64,000 nt of DNA from Tetracentron sinense (GCA_015143295.1 CM026573.1:3507950-3571949); one strand, 5' to 3'. Numbered from the stretch's first letter, positions 36,825 through 47,353 are shown. The notes: generated by a model from the sequence alone, not told the origin. A program made the numbers and translations.

Positions 36825-39800
36825 CTACGGCGGTCTGGGACCCCGCTCAGAAATGAAGCGCCTACATTTGCGAGCCGACAAATGCCGCTCTTCAAAGCAC
36901 CCTTGAGAACTGAGAGCCAGAGCCCAAGACGCCAAGTTGTGGGCAAACCCGTTGTGATGTCGAGGAAAGTACTGCACCAAACTTTGGTGAAAAAGCAATA
37001 AATTGGCCTTTATGTCAGCAACAATAGGCCGTATGGCAGCCAGAGGAGTAGCGAGGGGGGACGAAATCTGGTCCACTAAAATGCTGGCATCAGAAAGAAA
37101 TCTAACAGAGGGCCAGTGATGGGCCAAAGCCAACTGAGTGGCAGACCTAAGAGCAAGCACCTCAGCCACTAACGGGGAACCCCCCATGAGACCTTGAATC
37201 CGACCACACATAATAGAACCTCGCTGAGACCGAGCAACCACCCCAAGGCCTGTTGAATCCCTATTTAGAGAAGAAGCCCCATCGGACGCCACATCCGTCC
37301 AGTGTTGGGGCAAAGGTTGCAAACCCCTATCACGTCCCCCCGAAATAGAGGAAGGACCAAGAGGGTCCCCTCCGTGAACCTCAATGGACTGATTCACCGC
37401 TTCCAAGAGGTTAACTGCTTGAGAAACAATGCTGGAGGGGGGGGAAGGAGCTCGACCAAATTTGATAGCATTTCTAGTCTTCCATATCTGCCAGGCCAAA
37501 CAGGCCACCAAGGACAAGACCTGGATCTTCTCCGCCTTTGCAAGAGGGCTGTCCACCCAAAAAGTCCACCAGTCCTTGAAGGAATGGAAGATTTTGAAAT
37601 CCGTTCTCGTAGAGAGCAGGGAGCACCACCACACCGCCCGAGCTAAGGAACAATCCACTAACAAATGTACCAAGGATTTGGGCTGAAGAGCACACACCAA
37701 ACACGAAGGGTCCAACGGAATGCCTTTTCGGGCAATATTCTCATTCACCGCTATTGCATTGTGCAGACAGCGCCATATAAACCAGGAGATCTTCGGAGGG
37801 ATTGGAAGTTTCCAAAGCAAAATCCAACAGTCTGAGATATGCCCGGAAGAAGAACTAGCGCCTCCCGCCCTTCCCAACGAAGTTTGAGCAATAAAATGGT
37901 GATAGGCAGATTTAACTGAGAACTTACCCATGCTGGTAAAGTGCCAAAGAAGCTGATCCGTACAGTCGTGGTGAGAGAGTGGGATTTTGCGAATGGCCTG
38001 TACCTCCGCTTCAAAGAAAACTTGATTGAGCCGTGAGAGATTCCAAGACTTCGTTGAGGGCTCAATAAAGTCGGCTACCTTCAACCACGTACAAGCGGAA
38101 GGACGAGTGGAGAACGGCTTGAAACCGTGTAAGTCTGGGATCCACTTATCCTCCCAAGCCATGAGGTTTTGGCCAGATCCGACACCCCAACGAAGACCCG
38201 AGGTGAGCACAATCCGGCAGGCTATAATACTTCGCCAAGCCCAGGACGGGCGGTGCCCCACTCTGGCTTGAAGAAAATCCGTCCGTGGATAGTAGATACT
38301 CTTTGCCAAAAGAGCCCAAACAGAGTGAGGGTTGGTTAACAGATTCCACCCCTGCTTAGCTAGTAGCGCAAGGTTGAAGTAGGCGAGGTGGCGAAAACCA
38401 GCACCCCCAGCGTCCTTGCCCCGGCACATGGACTTCCAGCTGATCCAGTGAGCTCTCGGCCTATGATCATCTTGATCCCACCAAAATTGCGTTGCCTTGG
38501 ACTCAATTTCCGCACAAAGCGAGATGGGCAACTTGAAACAGCTCATTGCAAAAGAAGGAATGGCCTGCACTACAGCTTTTATGAGAACACCCCTCCCGGC
38601 CTTGTTTAGAAAACGTCCCCGCCAGCTGCTTAACTTAGTTAGGACCCGATCCCGGATGTGCGCGAACAATTGAGATTTAGAACGGCCAAAAGATAAGGGC
38701 AATCCCAAATAGAGACCCGGATTTACCAAAAGTTTCATATGAAGAGCCCTTGACATCATTTTCTGGAAACGCCATGGAGTGTTTCTACTGAACATAAGGC
38801 CCGACTTAGAATAATTGATTAATTGCCCCGAGAGACCCGAATACTTATTGAGCAGGGTGTTTAATCCTCTCACCTCCTCAAAGTTAGCTTTTGTGAAAAC
38901 GATGCAATCGTCAACAAACAGAACATGGGATATGGTCGGACTGCTCCTCTTGATGCGGATACCCGAAAGAGACCCGTTAAGCTCTGCTTCATTTAAAAAA
39001 TAAGATAGACAATTAGTTGCAAGGATGAATAAATAAGGGGAGAGGGGATCACCTTGGCGAAGGCCCCGCGAAGGAGTAATGAAGCCCTTTGCCTCCCCAT
39101 TAATTAAGACAGCATAGCGTACAGTCCTAACACATTGCATAAGTAAATTCACCCAGAGGTCCCCAAAACCCAAACACCGCAGCACCTTCTCGAGAAAACT
39201 CCACTCAAGCCGGTCGTAGGCTTTATTCATGTCCAGTTTGATGGCCATTAAGTAATCCGAGTGCCTCTTAACTCCTTTCATGTGATGAAGGACTTCATGA
39301 GTGATGAGTATGCTTTCAGAAATGTGACGATGATGGACAAAAGCAAATTGATTCGGGTGAATTAAATCAGGTAGGACAACCTTCATGCGGTTGACTAGGA
39401 CTCTGGACATGATTTTGTAAACCACATTGCAAAGCCCAATAGGTCTATAATCCCCCAAATTCTCCGGCATGACCTTCTTCGGGATAAGAGTAATGTGAGT
39501 GAAATTGACCTCGTGAAGAAGAAACCCACTATTGAAGAAACTTTTTGTAGCCGCAATTACATCTTTCCCCACAACCTCCCAACAATGCTGATAAAATAAA
39601 CTTGACATGCCATCAGGACCCGGGGCCTTTGTAGCTCCAATCTCGAAAGCTGCTGTATGGATTTCCGCATCTTCCAGAGGGCGAATCAGGACCCTATTCA
39701 TCTCGGCTGTTACATTCGGCGGGATACAAGAAAAATCACTCTCCACCCAAGTCGGGTTGGTGGAAGTATACAGATGGCAAAAATGAGTAATAATGCATTG

Positions 39801-41048
39801 CTCCACGGCAGATGGTGAGTCAAAAGTTGTGCCCTGTTCAGAAACAATGTTATCAATTCGGTTGGAAACTCGTCGCTGAATAGTGGAGAGATGAAAAAAT
39901 TTCGTGTTACGATCCCCCGCCCGAAGCCACTTAATACGAGATCGTTGAGCCCATAACATTTCCTCATGTTGGAGAACTGTGTCAAGCTCCCTTTTTAACT
40001 GGGATTCCTCGTCCAAAAGAGCCCGAGTAGGGTCAAGTCTTTGAAGGTGAGCAATCTGGCTTGTTAGAGCAGTCTTCTTCCGAAGCACAGACCCAAACGT
40101 GTGATAATTCCACTGCTTCAAGGCTAAACGGGTGGACCCAATCTTTTTACACAGGCTATACATGAGTGATCCCTGAGTCTGTGAAAGCCAAGCACTCTCA
40201 ACAGTTTCTAAGCAGCCCCGGTGAGTAGTCCACATTGATTCAAATCTAAATGGCTTGCGGCCACTCTGTAACAATGGCTTTAAAGATAAAATAAGGGGAC
40301 TGTGGTCCGAGCCAATCAGCAGATTCTGATTGACCCTGGCAGTGGAAAACCGAAACCTCCAATTAGGAGAACATAGAGCCCTATCTAGACGCTCTCGAAC
40401 ATTTGCTGGCCCTGCACGATTATTTGACCAAGAGAAAGGATTGCCCGTAAATCCCAAATCCAGAAGCCCATGAGCACGAACGAACCTGGCAAAAACTGCA
40501 AGTTGAGCCGGAGTTTTGGGCACCCCTCCGACTTTTTCAAAATTAAATAAAATTTCATTAAAATCCCCAATCCAGAGTTGGCTGCTGTCCTGAGGATGCG
40601 AGAGCGCAAGATCCTCCCAAAACCGCTTACGGTCTGCCTCCACAGGAGGCCCATACACCAAAGACAGAACCCAAGAGTCGACCCCAGCCTGCTCTTTTAC
40701 TCTGAGATGTATTACATTTCCACAAATATGGATGACCTCCACCAACCACGGCTCCTTCCAGAGGACACAAAGCCCCCCTGCTCTGCCCAGAGGGTTAACT
40801 GCTACCATGTCATCAAATTTCAGCCGAACTCGCCACCGGGACATAACTAACTCACTTGCTTTTGTTTCCATAAGAAAAAGTAAAGTAGGCTTATTACACC
40901 GAACCAGCTCGTGAAGAGCCCTAACTGTCGGGGGGGGGGGGGCCCAATTCCCCGACAGTTCCAGCTTAAAATATTCATGGCGATCGGAGGGGCTGAGCCT
41001 CGTCAGCCGCCTCCGCTCCAGAAGAAATAAACCCCGCGGTATTATCAT
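36825..41048 (-). CDS. LINE ORF2: endonuclease, reverse transcriptase, zf-RVT, RNase H
   Basis: Open for 1,407 codons. Endonuclease about 40-255 (WIGDFNEIL at 159-167, SDHSP at 247). RT about 460-780 (KAPGPDG, DYRPIGLCN, LDMNKAYD at 605-612, GLRQGDPLSPYLF, catalytic FVDD at 710-713, where FADD is usual). zf-RVT about 1100-1170 (PPKISWFIWR, CLVC, HLLVDC). RNase H-type domain at the C-terminus (ASDGA, VAEVLALRSA, LSDASILVDQ, HHNGFAHNLA). This copies RNA into DNA at nicked targets. The first 40 residues are not native. The usual start MNILSWNCRG is present at 40978 in another frame and is separated from the rest by a 13-base G/C homopolymer (40930-40942). Confidence 0.93.
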   Translation of the reverse strand: MIIPRGLFLLERRRLTRLSPSDRHEYFKLELSGNWAPPPPTVRALHELVRCNKPTLLFLMETKASELVMSRWRVRLKFDDMVAVNPLGRAGGLCVLWKEPWLVEVIHICGNVIHLRVKEQAGVDSWVLSLVYGPPVEADRKRFWEDLALSHPQDSSQLWIGDFNEILFNFEKVGGVPKTPAQLAVFARFVRAHGLLDLGFTGNPFSWSNNRAGPANVRERLDRALCSPNWRFRFSTARVNQNLLIGSDHSPLILSLKPLLQSGRKPFRFESMWTTHRGCLETVESAWLSQTQGSLMYSLCKKIGSTRLALKQWNYHTFGSVLRKKTALTSQIAHLQRLDPTRALLDEESQLKRELDTVLQHEEMLWAQRSRIKWLRAGDRNTKFFHLSTIQRRVSNRIDNIVSEQGTTFDSPSAVEQCIITHFCHLYTSTNPTWVESDFSCIPPNVTAEMNRVLIRPLEDAEIHTAAFEIGATKAPGPDGMSSLFYQHCWEVVGKDVIAATKSFFNSGFLLHEVNFTHITLIPKKVMPENLGDYRPIGLCNVVYKIMSRVLVNRMKVVLPDLIHPNQFAFVHHRHISESILITHEVLHHMKGVKRHSDYLMAIKLDMNKAYDRLEWSFLEKVLRCLGFGDLWVNLLMQCVRTVRYAVLINGEAKGFITPSRGLRQGDPLSPYLFILATNCLSYFLNEAELNGSLSGIRIKRSSPTISHVLFVDDCIVFTKANFEEVRGLNTLLNKYSGLSGQLINYSKSGLMFSRNTPWRFQKMMSRALHMKLLVNPGLYLGLPLSFGRSKSQLFAHIRDRVLTKLSSWRGRFLNKAGRGVLIKAVVQAIPSFAMSCFKLPISLCAEIESKATQFWWDQDDHRPRAHWISWKSMCRGKDAGGAGFRHLAYFNLALLAKQGWNLLTNPHSVWALLAKSIYYPRTDFLQARVGHRPSWAWRSIIACRIVLTSGLRWGVGSGQNLMAWEDKWIPDLHGFKPFSTRPSACTWLKVADFIEPSTKSWNLSRLNQVFFEAEVQAIRKIPLSHHDCTDQLLWHFTSMGKFSVKSAYHHFIAQTSLGRAGGASSSSGHISDCWILLWKLPIPPKISWFIWRCLHNAIAVNENIARKGIPLDPSCLVCALQPKSLVHLLVDCSLARAVWWCSLLSTRTDFKIFHSFKDWWTFWVDSPLAKAEKIQVLSLVACLAWQIWKTRNAIKFGRAPSPPSSIVSQAVNLLEAVNQSIEVHGGDPLGPSSISGGRDRGLQPLPQHWTDVASDGASSLNRDSTGLGVVARSQRGSIMCGRIQGLMGGSPLVAEVLALRSATQLALAHHWPSVRFLSDASILVDQISSPLATPLAAIRPIVADIKANLLLFHQSLVQYFPRHHNGFAHNLASWALALSSQGCFEERHLSARKCRRFISERGPRPP

Positions 41049-41242
41049 ACAGAAGAATACCTGCAGTCTTTACTCTTGAATCTTGGGTGTCAGCCCGATG
41101 ATGCACTTTCTGTCTCTTTGAAGTAGATAGGTAGGGATGAGGAGCTGACCTTGCGGACCTCCGCTTGAGGGATAGAGCCCAACGCAGGCGGTGGGCAGTA
41201 CATCGCTGAGGCGGCATTGCTAGACCACTGGAATTTTCCTGA

Positions 41243-41926
41243 TCAAAAGGGGCAATGGGGGCCCAATGGGCTAAGAGATGGAGGTAGGCTTTGAGAAAGT
41301 GGGCTCAATGGAGGCTGGAGTAAAGGTACAGGGGGCCCTAAGTCCTGAGAGGCAGGTGGACCCTGAGCAAAGGCTAGTTGAAGAGTGGTGGGCTCACCTG
41401 TGGCATAGAGTGGGCCTGATAAAGCAAAGGGGTCCGGGTCCAAACTCGAACCACTCGGATCTGGTTTAGATAGAGGCCCAACCGCCTGGTCAAAAGGGAT
41501 AGAGATATGCGCTTGATTTTGGCAGGGGAGAGAAGCTTCTGTAATGATGTTTTGGTCAGGATAGTGCATAGACGTGTCCCCAGCTGATTGGGATGAAGCC
41601 AGAATGGGGGTACTTGGACGGCGGCAAACCGGCGCAACAGGTAGGTTCAGTAAGGCCGCTTCCTGGCTATGCCCACCTAGCAAATCCTGAAAGGCCGAAG
41701 GGGACGGTGGTGTCAGAAAAGCAGAGGACCGAGCCAGAGGTCTCCTCCCACCGGAGATCGCTTGTGTGAGACCCCTTCCGTACAAACGCCGGCGAGAGCG
41801 CCCAGAGGAACCAACTTCCCAATCTCGTCGGAGCAAGGAGGGTGTGTCACGTTGAGCCCCAGGCTTAGCAGTTTGGTGAGTTCTGAAATAATCTGCCCGC
41901 AACCAGGGGCCAAACATCGGATCCAC
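41243..41926 (-). pseudogene. LINE ORF1 C-terminal remnant
   Basis: Starts MDPMFGPWLRAD; the FGPWLRA motif follows the CCHC zinc knuckle in plant L1 ORF1 (DUF4283-type) proteins. The RNA-binding DUF4283 part and the knuckle itself are missing because the element is 5'-truncated. The rest is Pro/Ser-rich, low complexity and 227 codons long. It lies 195 bp upstream of ORF2 in the normal ORF1-ORF2 order. Unlikely to be functional alone. Confidence 0.6.
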
Positions 41927-42112
41927 TCCCGGAGATAGATCTGGGAGAACGAACGGCAGAAAAATCCACTAGATCCAGACAACCTGAATCAAACGGCAGG
42001 ATGAGCGAGGAGAGAAACACTAACAACTACTAACCCGGGATGAACCGGTTAGAAGAAGGTCCGACTATCTCCAAGAGAGACGAAGGAAGGATTTACCTGG
42101 TTTTACTTCTAA

Positions 42113-42402
42113 GGGTCTTTGTTGAGACTTATAAATCTGGCACTTTGCAATTTTTTTCAATGGACAATATGCATTTTCTTTTGAGATATAGATGTATCGA
42201 TGCTTTTCTTTTATTGGGTTGCAATTCATGAGCAAAATGAATGATTTCAAGTCTCACAAAAAAAATGGTAAGACTTGAAATCTCATGATGATAGGAATTA
42301 ATCTTATTAAAACTTGACATAGTGAGTCAAATTCCCTACCAACTACCATTATCAAGTGTAAAGTGCCAAGCTTTATAAGTCTCACACCAAAAGAATGGAC
42401 CC
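42113..42402. mobile_element. Tourist-like MITE, target of the LINE
   Basis: Inverted ends GGGTC...TTGTTGAGACTTATAAA (left) and TTTATAAGTCTCAC...GACCC (right) with TAA duplications: 42403-42405 on the right, 36750-36752 on the left beyond the LINE. The left 11 bases are duplicated on both sides of the LINE. An inner inverted repeat GATTTCAAGTCT/AGACTTGAAATC lies at 42243-42284. Confidence 0.65.
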
Positions 42403-42460
42403 TAAAACAAATTCCTACTATCAATTCCTTCATGTTAAAAGAAAGGTTTCGCTTACATAG

Positions 42461-42694
42461 GCGGGAAGCATGATTCGGACGTATAACTCATGCAAATCAT
42501 CTAAAGTGGAAAGTGAGCTTTAATTTTGATTAACTAAAGATGAGAATGTAACTGTGCTTTCTTTGGTGCTTCACCAGGCGGGAAGCATGATTGGGACGTA
42601 TAACTCATGCAATTCATCTAAAGTGGAAAGTTAGCTTTAATATTGATTAACTAAAGATGAGAATGTAACTGCGCTTTCTTTGGTGCTTCGCCAG
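42461..42694. repeat. 117-bp tandem duplication, two copies
   Basis: Copies 42461-42577 and 42578-42694 are near-identical (a handful of substitutions), both starting GCGGGAAGCATGATT. Recent event. No coding content. Confidence 0.9.
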
Positions 42695-43464
42695 GGAATT
42701 AGATTTCTCATTTAAACGTGGAAAAAAGTAGCAGATCATAGCATTAGATGATAGTGTATCCAAGAGGAATGTTAGAGCCCATACACTCCCCTGTTTGGTT
42801 GCCATAAAATAAAAAAAAATTAGTGGGGTCGGGTTGAAAAAATAATAATTAATGACCAGACCCCTAACCCGCCCAAGTCCATCCGGTTACAATTGGCATA
42901 CCTCACCTCGATCAATAATGGCGTTGGGTTCGGACCAAGTACCTGCTGACTAAGTTGATGCTAGACCGACCTGACCTGTTCAACAACTAGGCAGCCTGGC
43001 TAACCCACCTGACCCACTCAAGGAGAAAAATGTAACCATATAATGTACCACTTATGCAAATCTACACAATGGGAACCATCAGGAGCAGGAGTGGAAATGG
43101 ACCCAGATAGTCTTCATCTATATTTTAGCCATTGTGCCTTAATTGTCCAGGCATGCATCCCAGTCAATTTTCACATCATACTTCTACTCCTAGCATTCTC
43201 ACTTTCCTAACCACCATTATCTTACTCCAAACATCTACAGCTTCAAAGTAAAATATCAATCTCTACTGTTCCTGAGAATACTAAGGTGAGGTTCCAGGTT
43301 GAAGCTTCTACTGACAGTCAGCGAAACCTTTCATCAATAAAGCTTGCTTTCTTTCTTATTTCTCAAGCCTGTACTTCCAAGAGTATTGCAAACAAATGCT
43401 TCTATGAGAGTATTGTTCTTAAAAGAAGAGGGACATTTATTCACGGTGCCTCACTGGTCTATAA
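42695..43464. other. Intergenic, no gene seen
   Basis: AT-rich sequence with a few C-rich stretches (42830-43020); no exon, RNA or element boundary that I can support. Confidence 0.5.
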
Positions 43465-43788
43465 GGCTCCGTTTCTTTTGGTGGAACTTTTAAAGTCTAA
43501 AACTTTCATTGTTTCATGCCCAATTTTACTTGATGCCTAGAACTATATTATTTTATTTCATAAAGTGCAAAAGTTCCACAAATATGGAACTTTCAAGTTC
43601 CACCAAAATTTTTGGATATTTTAAGTTCCATAGATGTGGAACTTTTAATTAAATTTAACTCGATAAATTTGAGATACCATCGAGTAAAAGGGTTGGAAAC
43701 CATCTCCACTCTCTTCCCAGACTCTTGTCACTTGTTCCCAAACATTAATGTTCCAGAATTTTAAAAGTTCCACCAAAAGAACGGAGCC
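43465..43788. mobile_element. Tourist-like MITE with TAA TSD
   Basis: TAA duplication at 43462-43464 and 43789-43791. Terminal inverted repeats of about 30 bp start GGCTCCGTTTCTTTTGGTGG on the left; the right end mirrors it with one gap. AAGTTCCA motifs are repeated inside. Non-autonomous PIF/Harbinger type. Confidence 0.8.
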
Positions 43789-44455
43789 TAATAGTCTACA
43801 GACTCTACATGTCCACTACATTGCTTTTAACTATCACCATTGATCCATTACCACTGGGTTAATGCATCTGGAAAACAAGTATATAAGTGGGTCGGTCTAT
43901 ATAACAAGCAATTTCATGATGGCAATCTATAAAGAGAACATGTTTCAGATTTCACTAACATGCACATTTGATCCATAAATATGTTAAATAACCTAGTATA
44001 TGAATGTACACATGGATATCGTGGATCTAATGACTTTATATTTTAGAAGCAGCGTAGCTCTTCGCTTGCCAGCAGCCTTCTAATTCTCAGGTCTTAAAAA
44101 GCTGAGGATGATCGCCAAGAAATACCTTATAGAACACATTGTTATACTCTGTACAGCTTCACCTTGCTTTTGTCCAGGCTGATCATGGAGGGATGTCAAT
44201 ATGTCATACATCTTCAGATTCACCTGCTTGATCTTGGACCTTCGAAAAACTAAACATCTAGTTCCAAATTCTGGAAATGTGTTCTCCAATAATTTGGTTA
44301 ATTACATACAACTACTGTCGAACATAACTCAAATCTGTGGTTCTCTCCCGTATTCCATTATTTTTTAAGGAGAAGATAAGAGTTCTCATACCAGACACTA
44401 TGTACAGGGAGTGGTTGGCATTTTATAGTCCTCTACACCACCTTTCTTCCTTCAA
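43789..44455. other. 3' flank of the minus-strand RING gene
   Basis: Probably contains its 3' UTR immediately left of 44456. No other gene recognised. Confidence 0.4.
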
Positions 44456-46084
44456 TCAGATCATGTAATCGTATACAAAGAAAAGGGTCTCGGGCATTAT
44501 GAGAGGCAGGCTATCAATATAAAGGTAGAAACATCTCAGGTTCTCCTTTGCAAGAGTTCTTGTGTCAATCACATCACAGTTACTAATAAGAACCCACAGG
44601 TCTCTAGAGTTTACTCTCTTTAAGCTACCTCGGCAAAAAGGGCAGGACTGAGATCGCTTATTCCTGTTATTGAATTTTATTTTTAACAGAAATACTTTTG
44701 TTGGTATACTGTAAAATGTTACTGGAAAATTGGTAGGTATGAGTAATGAGTATCGGAGTCGTGGTTACCAGTCATTGAAGCAGCTGATACACATGGAGTG
44801 TCTGCAGTTGGGCAAAACCATATTGTTCCAAGATTCCATACATATCCCACATTCGTCCTCTCTCTCTTGATCCTTATTAGAGAGCTTACTGTTCTCTTCC
44901 ACCATCTCCCTACTCAACACCTCTGTGCATTTACCACTCTGACTATTATCTTCGATTGCAATTAAGTCGCCTTCTAGTTGCCTAAGAGAAGGATATATAA
45001 CAGCTGCAAGAATTTTCAAATTAAACGATAAATAAATAATTAAAGAAATGTATGAAGAGATTAGAGATTACAGACCATAGAATTCCCTAAGAGTGGCCTT
45101 CCTCTCTTGTTTAGATATGGTTGTCATCCCATCGACATACACCTGTATAGTTATATAAAGCTATAATTTATCTATCAATTAAAAAGGGGAAAGAAAAAAA
45201 TAATAATCAAACCACATAGAAAAGACACTATTGATTTCTAAAAATTTCCATAAGATATGCAGAAATAAATACCAGCCCACCTTGTATACAAGTATGTGGA
45301 GGAGGCCTAAATACCTTGGGATGGTATCAGTACAACTACAATCCATCCATTCCATCAAAAACAGGAAAAATGGTGCATAAGGGCTGTAGGACAATCTCAT
45401 CTGAAGGCATTCCTCACCATATTCTCTTTGGAGAGCAGCTGCCCTGCAATCTCAACTCCCCAAACCCAAAATCCAAATTAAATCAATCAATTTCATCCGG
45501 GTAAATACCAGAACCATCCTACAATGCCATAAAGGAGCTGAACCAACAGTACAATAGAAATCTGGCAGAAAAGTTCTTTTCAGTTTTATTTCCACAATGT
45601 AGATAGTAAAAAGTAAAAACCATGTGGGTTTTCCTTTTCCTGTATTTTGGAGAAAAGGAGTTGCAGAAAAAATGGAATTGGGAGCACAAGTTATGTAAGA
45701 CATTTCCCACCACAAGCTCTTGCAATCCTAACTCCCAAAACCCAATTCTAAAACCAACTTCATCTGAGAAAACACCAAAACCATCGACCAACCACAATGG
45801 AATTGGACCAACCATACAAGAAAAAACAGCCTAAGAGAACAAAAGAAAGAAAGAAACAGAAAGGATCCTACACATTTTTCACAATATAAAGTTTTCAATT
45901 TTTGAGTTCTACAGACAAGGAATTGAAGAAGAAGATGAAAAACTCAGGTATTAGTGATAAATATCAATAGAAATTCCAAAAAAAAAGTGGGAATAACTTA
46001 CATGTTATTGGCATGTCGTATATCAGCTTCAAGAACTTTAATAGATTCTCTGTAAGAAGATTTATTGGGCTGTTTCTGCCACAT
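44456..46084 (-). CDS. RING-type E3 ubiquitin ligase, AIRP2 family (copy 1)
   Basis: Five exons on the minus strand: 46084-46002, 45443-45281, 45142-45076, 45003-44769, 44663-44456 (TGA), giving 251 aa. All borders are GT-AG and phases agree. N-terminal helical region (SSYRESIKVLEADIRHANN, MEWMDCSC, PRYLGLLHILVYK), an acidic linker, then a C3HC4 RING at about 156-193 (CGIC, NCRH, CISC, CPFC) with all eight metal ligands, then the conserved tail RVNSRDLWVL and FYLYIDSLP. The family (Arabidopsis AIRP2) comprises cytosolic E3 ligases acting in abscisic-acid responses; by homology this transfers ubiquitin to target proteins. Exons 1-4 have exactly the lengths of the paralogue at 60450-62433, but the protein is more diverged, especially residues 1-60 and 115-150. 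Either active with changed specificity or under relaxed selection; no disabling change is seen. Confidence 0.9.
45441..45815. repeat. Intronic duplication, two diverged copies about 270 bp apart
   Basis: 45446-45565 (from the exon-2 acceptor into the intron) and 45714-45820 share the order GCAATC, AACTCCC, AAACCCAA, CTTCATC, ACCAACC. Diverged local duplication in intron 1 of the RING gene; the second copy lacks the acceptor AG (CTTGCAATC). Confidence 0.55.
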
Positions 46085-46336
46085 CTCCTCTCCTGTTTGT
46101 TTTCTGGGGAGAGAACAAACAATAGGTGAAAAGAAGGCTTTTATGTTTGTATGGTTGGTGGGAGAATTTAGGGTGAGAAGGTTAGCCTTTCATGAGAGAC
46201 TTTTTAAAAGTGATGACAAAAGAGAGCCGTTAGTTTGCTTAGAATTGAAACCTTTGCCCACTTCAAGAAAAGGAAGGGAATGGGATGCCTTTTCTTCTCA
46301 CATTTCCTTCTTTGTCCCCTTTTCTTTCTTAAATGC

Positions 46337-46344
46337 GTTTTATA
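46337..46344 (-). promoter_or_regulatory. Possible TATA box of the minus RING gene
   Basis: Minus strand TATAAAAC, about 255 bp upstream of the ATG at 46084. Position is plausible for a long 5' UTR; only a motif match. Confidence 0.3.
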
Positions 46345-46438
46345 TTCGAAGATCATTAGTTGAATTCTAGTAGTTGGGTTGGGGCTACATTAGGAATCAA
46401 TGGTACAAACAAAAGTGTAGGTTTCGAATCTAGTGGAT

Positions 46439-46531
46439 TTTTTTTTTTAGGTAAATGAGGGTGTCTCAAAGCCTTTGAGCCGAGGACTAGTCTCTTCGAG
46501 TATCCGCACCTACCCACTCCATGTTCTTTTT
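46439..46531 (-). mobile_element. Short SINE-like insertion with 12-bp TSD
   Basis: Perfect AATCTAGTGGAT duplication (46427-46438 and 46532-46543). Poly-T at 46439-46449 means a minus-strand poly(A) tail. The 3' part (minus: GAGACACCCTCATTTACC) resembles the ends of the repeats at 7820 and 50605. 5'-truncated. Confidence 0.75.
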
Positions 46532-46771
46532 AATCTAGTGGATGGTGAAGGTTATAATGTTTACATATATTTTTAAGGGAAACGATTGATTAGATTTCAG
46601 GTTCATCATCCTCAATTGACCCTACTAACACATTATCTAGACCAACCAACTTTGCGGGCTTATGAGGCATGGGTTATCTATTGCTTGTCACATCACCCAC
46701 GCCAGAGCAATAAACTATCCATACCGAAAGGGTTATATCCATTGATAAGTTGTGAAAAGATTATAAATAAT

Positions 46772-47353
46772 AGGTGGTGCTACGAGCACACCATTATTTT
46801 CTGATTGTACACCATTAATAAAAATTACTATTAAATACTAACTTTTTAAAAACTATTTTTGTTTTCTCTGATGTCTCCTGCGAAAGATTCCGGTCATCTT
46901 TATTTTTAATTCGGGTTCTCTATGTCGCAGTTTGAAAGGTAGAAAACAATTGGTGGATGTAATTTGTTTAAGGGAAATGGGTATTAGATGACGATTTATA
47001 TCCTCAGTATGATTCTTCGAGCAGCCCCTTTAGAGATTTTGAGTTCGACTATCAAACGTATGGAAGACCCGATAAGCAGTACCTCAAATGAGTAGGTAAT
47101 CACTTGTGAGTTACCATGAGAGATAAGGACAACCTCCTTTCATTGTTGGCAAAATCCCGAACTCTGTCGTCTAACGAGGACCCCTAAAAGACATTGGTTG
47201 GTTGGGACGTAGGGCAATAAGATGATGGCCGGAATCTTTGGCCAAAGACAACAAAGAAGAAGAAAATGACATTTAAAAAATTAGTATTTAATACTAATTT
47301 TTATTAATGGTATACAGTCAGAAAATAATGGTGTGCTCGTAGCACCAGTACCC
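46772..47353. mobile_element. hAT-like MITE with about 80-bp TIRs, 8-bp TSD
   Basis: TAAATAAT duplication at 46764-46771 and 47354-47361. Long inverted ends containing GTGCTACGAGCACACCATTA; the left end lacks four bases (GTAC) present in the right. The interior has no transposase. Confidence 0.8.

Larger units (their letters stand above)
36764..42106 (-). mobile_element. Young 5'-truncated L1-type LINE, 5.3 kb, 17-bp TSD
   Basis: A 17-bp perfect duplication TTCTAAGGGTCTTTGTT flanks it (36747-36763 and 42107-42123). On the minus strand it carries the remains of ORF1, a long ORF2, a very short 3' UTR (36779-36824) and a poly(A) tail (poly-T at 36764-36774). GC content is clearly higher than in the surroundings. 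Target duplication, tail and intact ORF2 all indicate recent insertion by target-primed reverse transcription. The 5' end falls in or just before the ORF1 tail. Confidence 0.95.

Noticed and set aside
37302..38609. Plus-strand frames across the LINE
   Set aside because: Shadows of the minus-strand ORF2 in GC-richer sequence.
42461..42694. CRISPR-like repeats
   Set aside because: Two long direct copies in a plant genome, no spacers; a simple tandem duplication.
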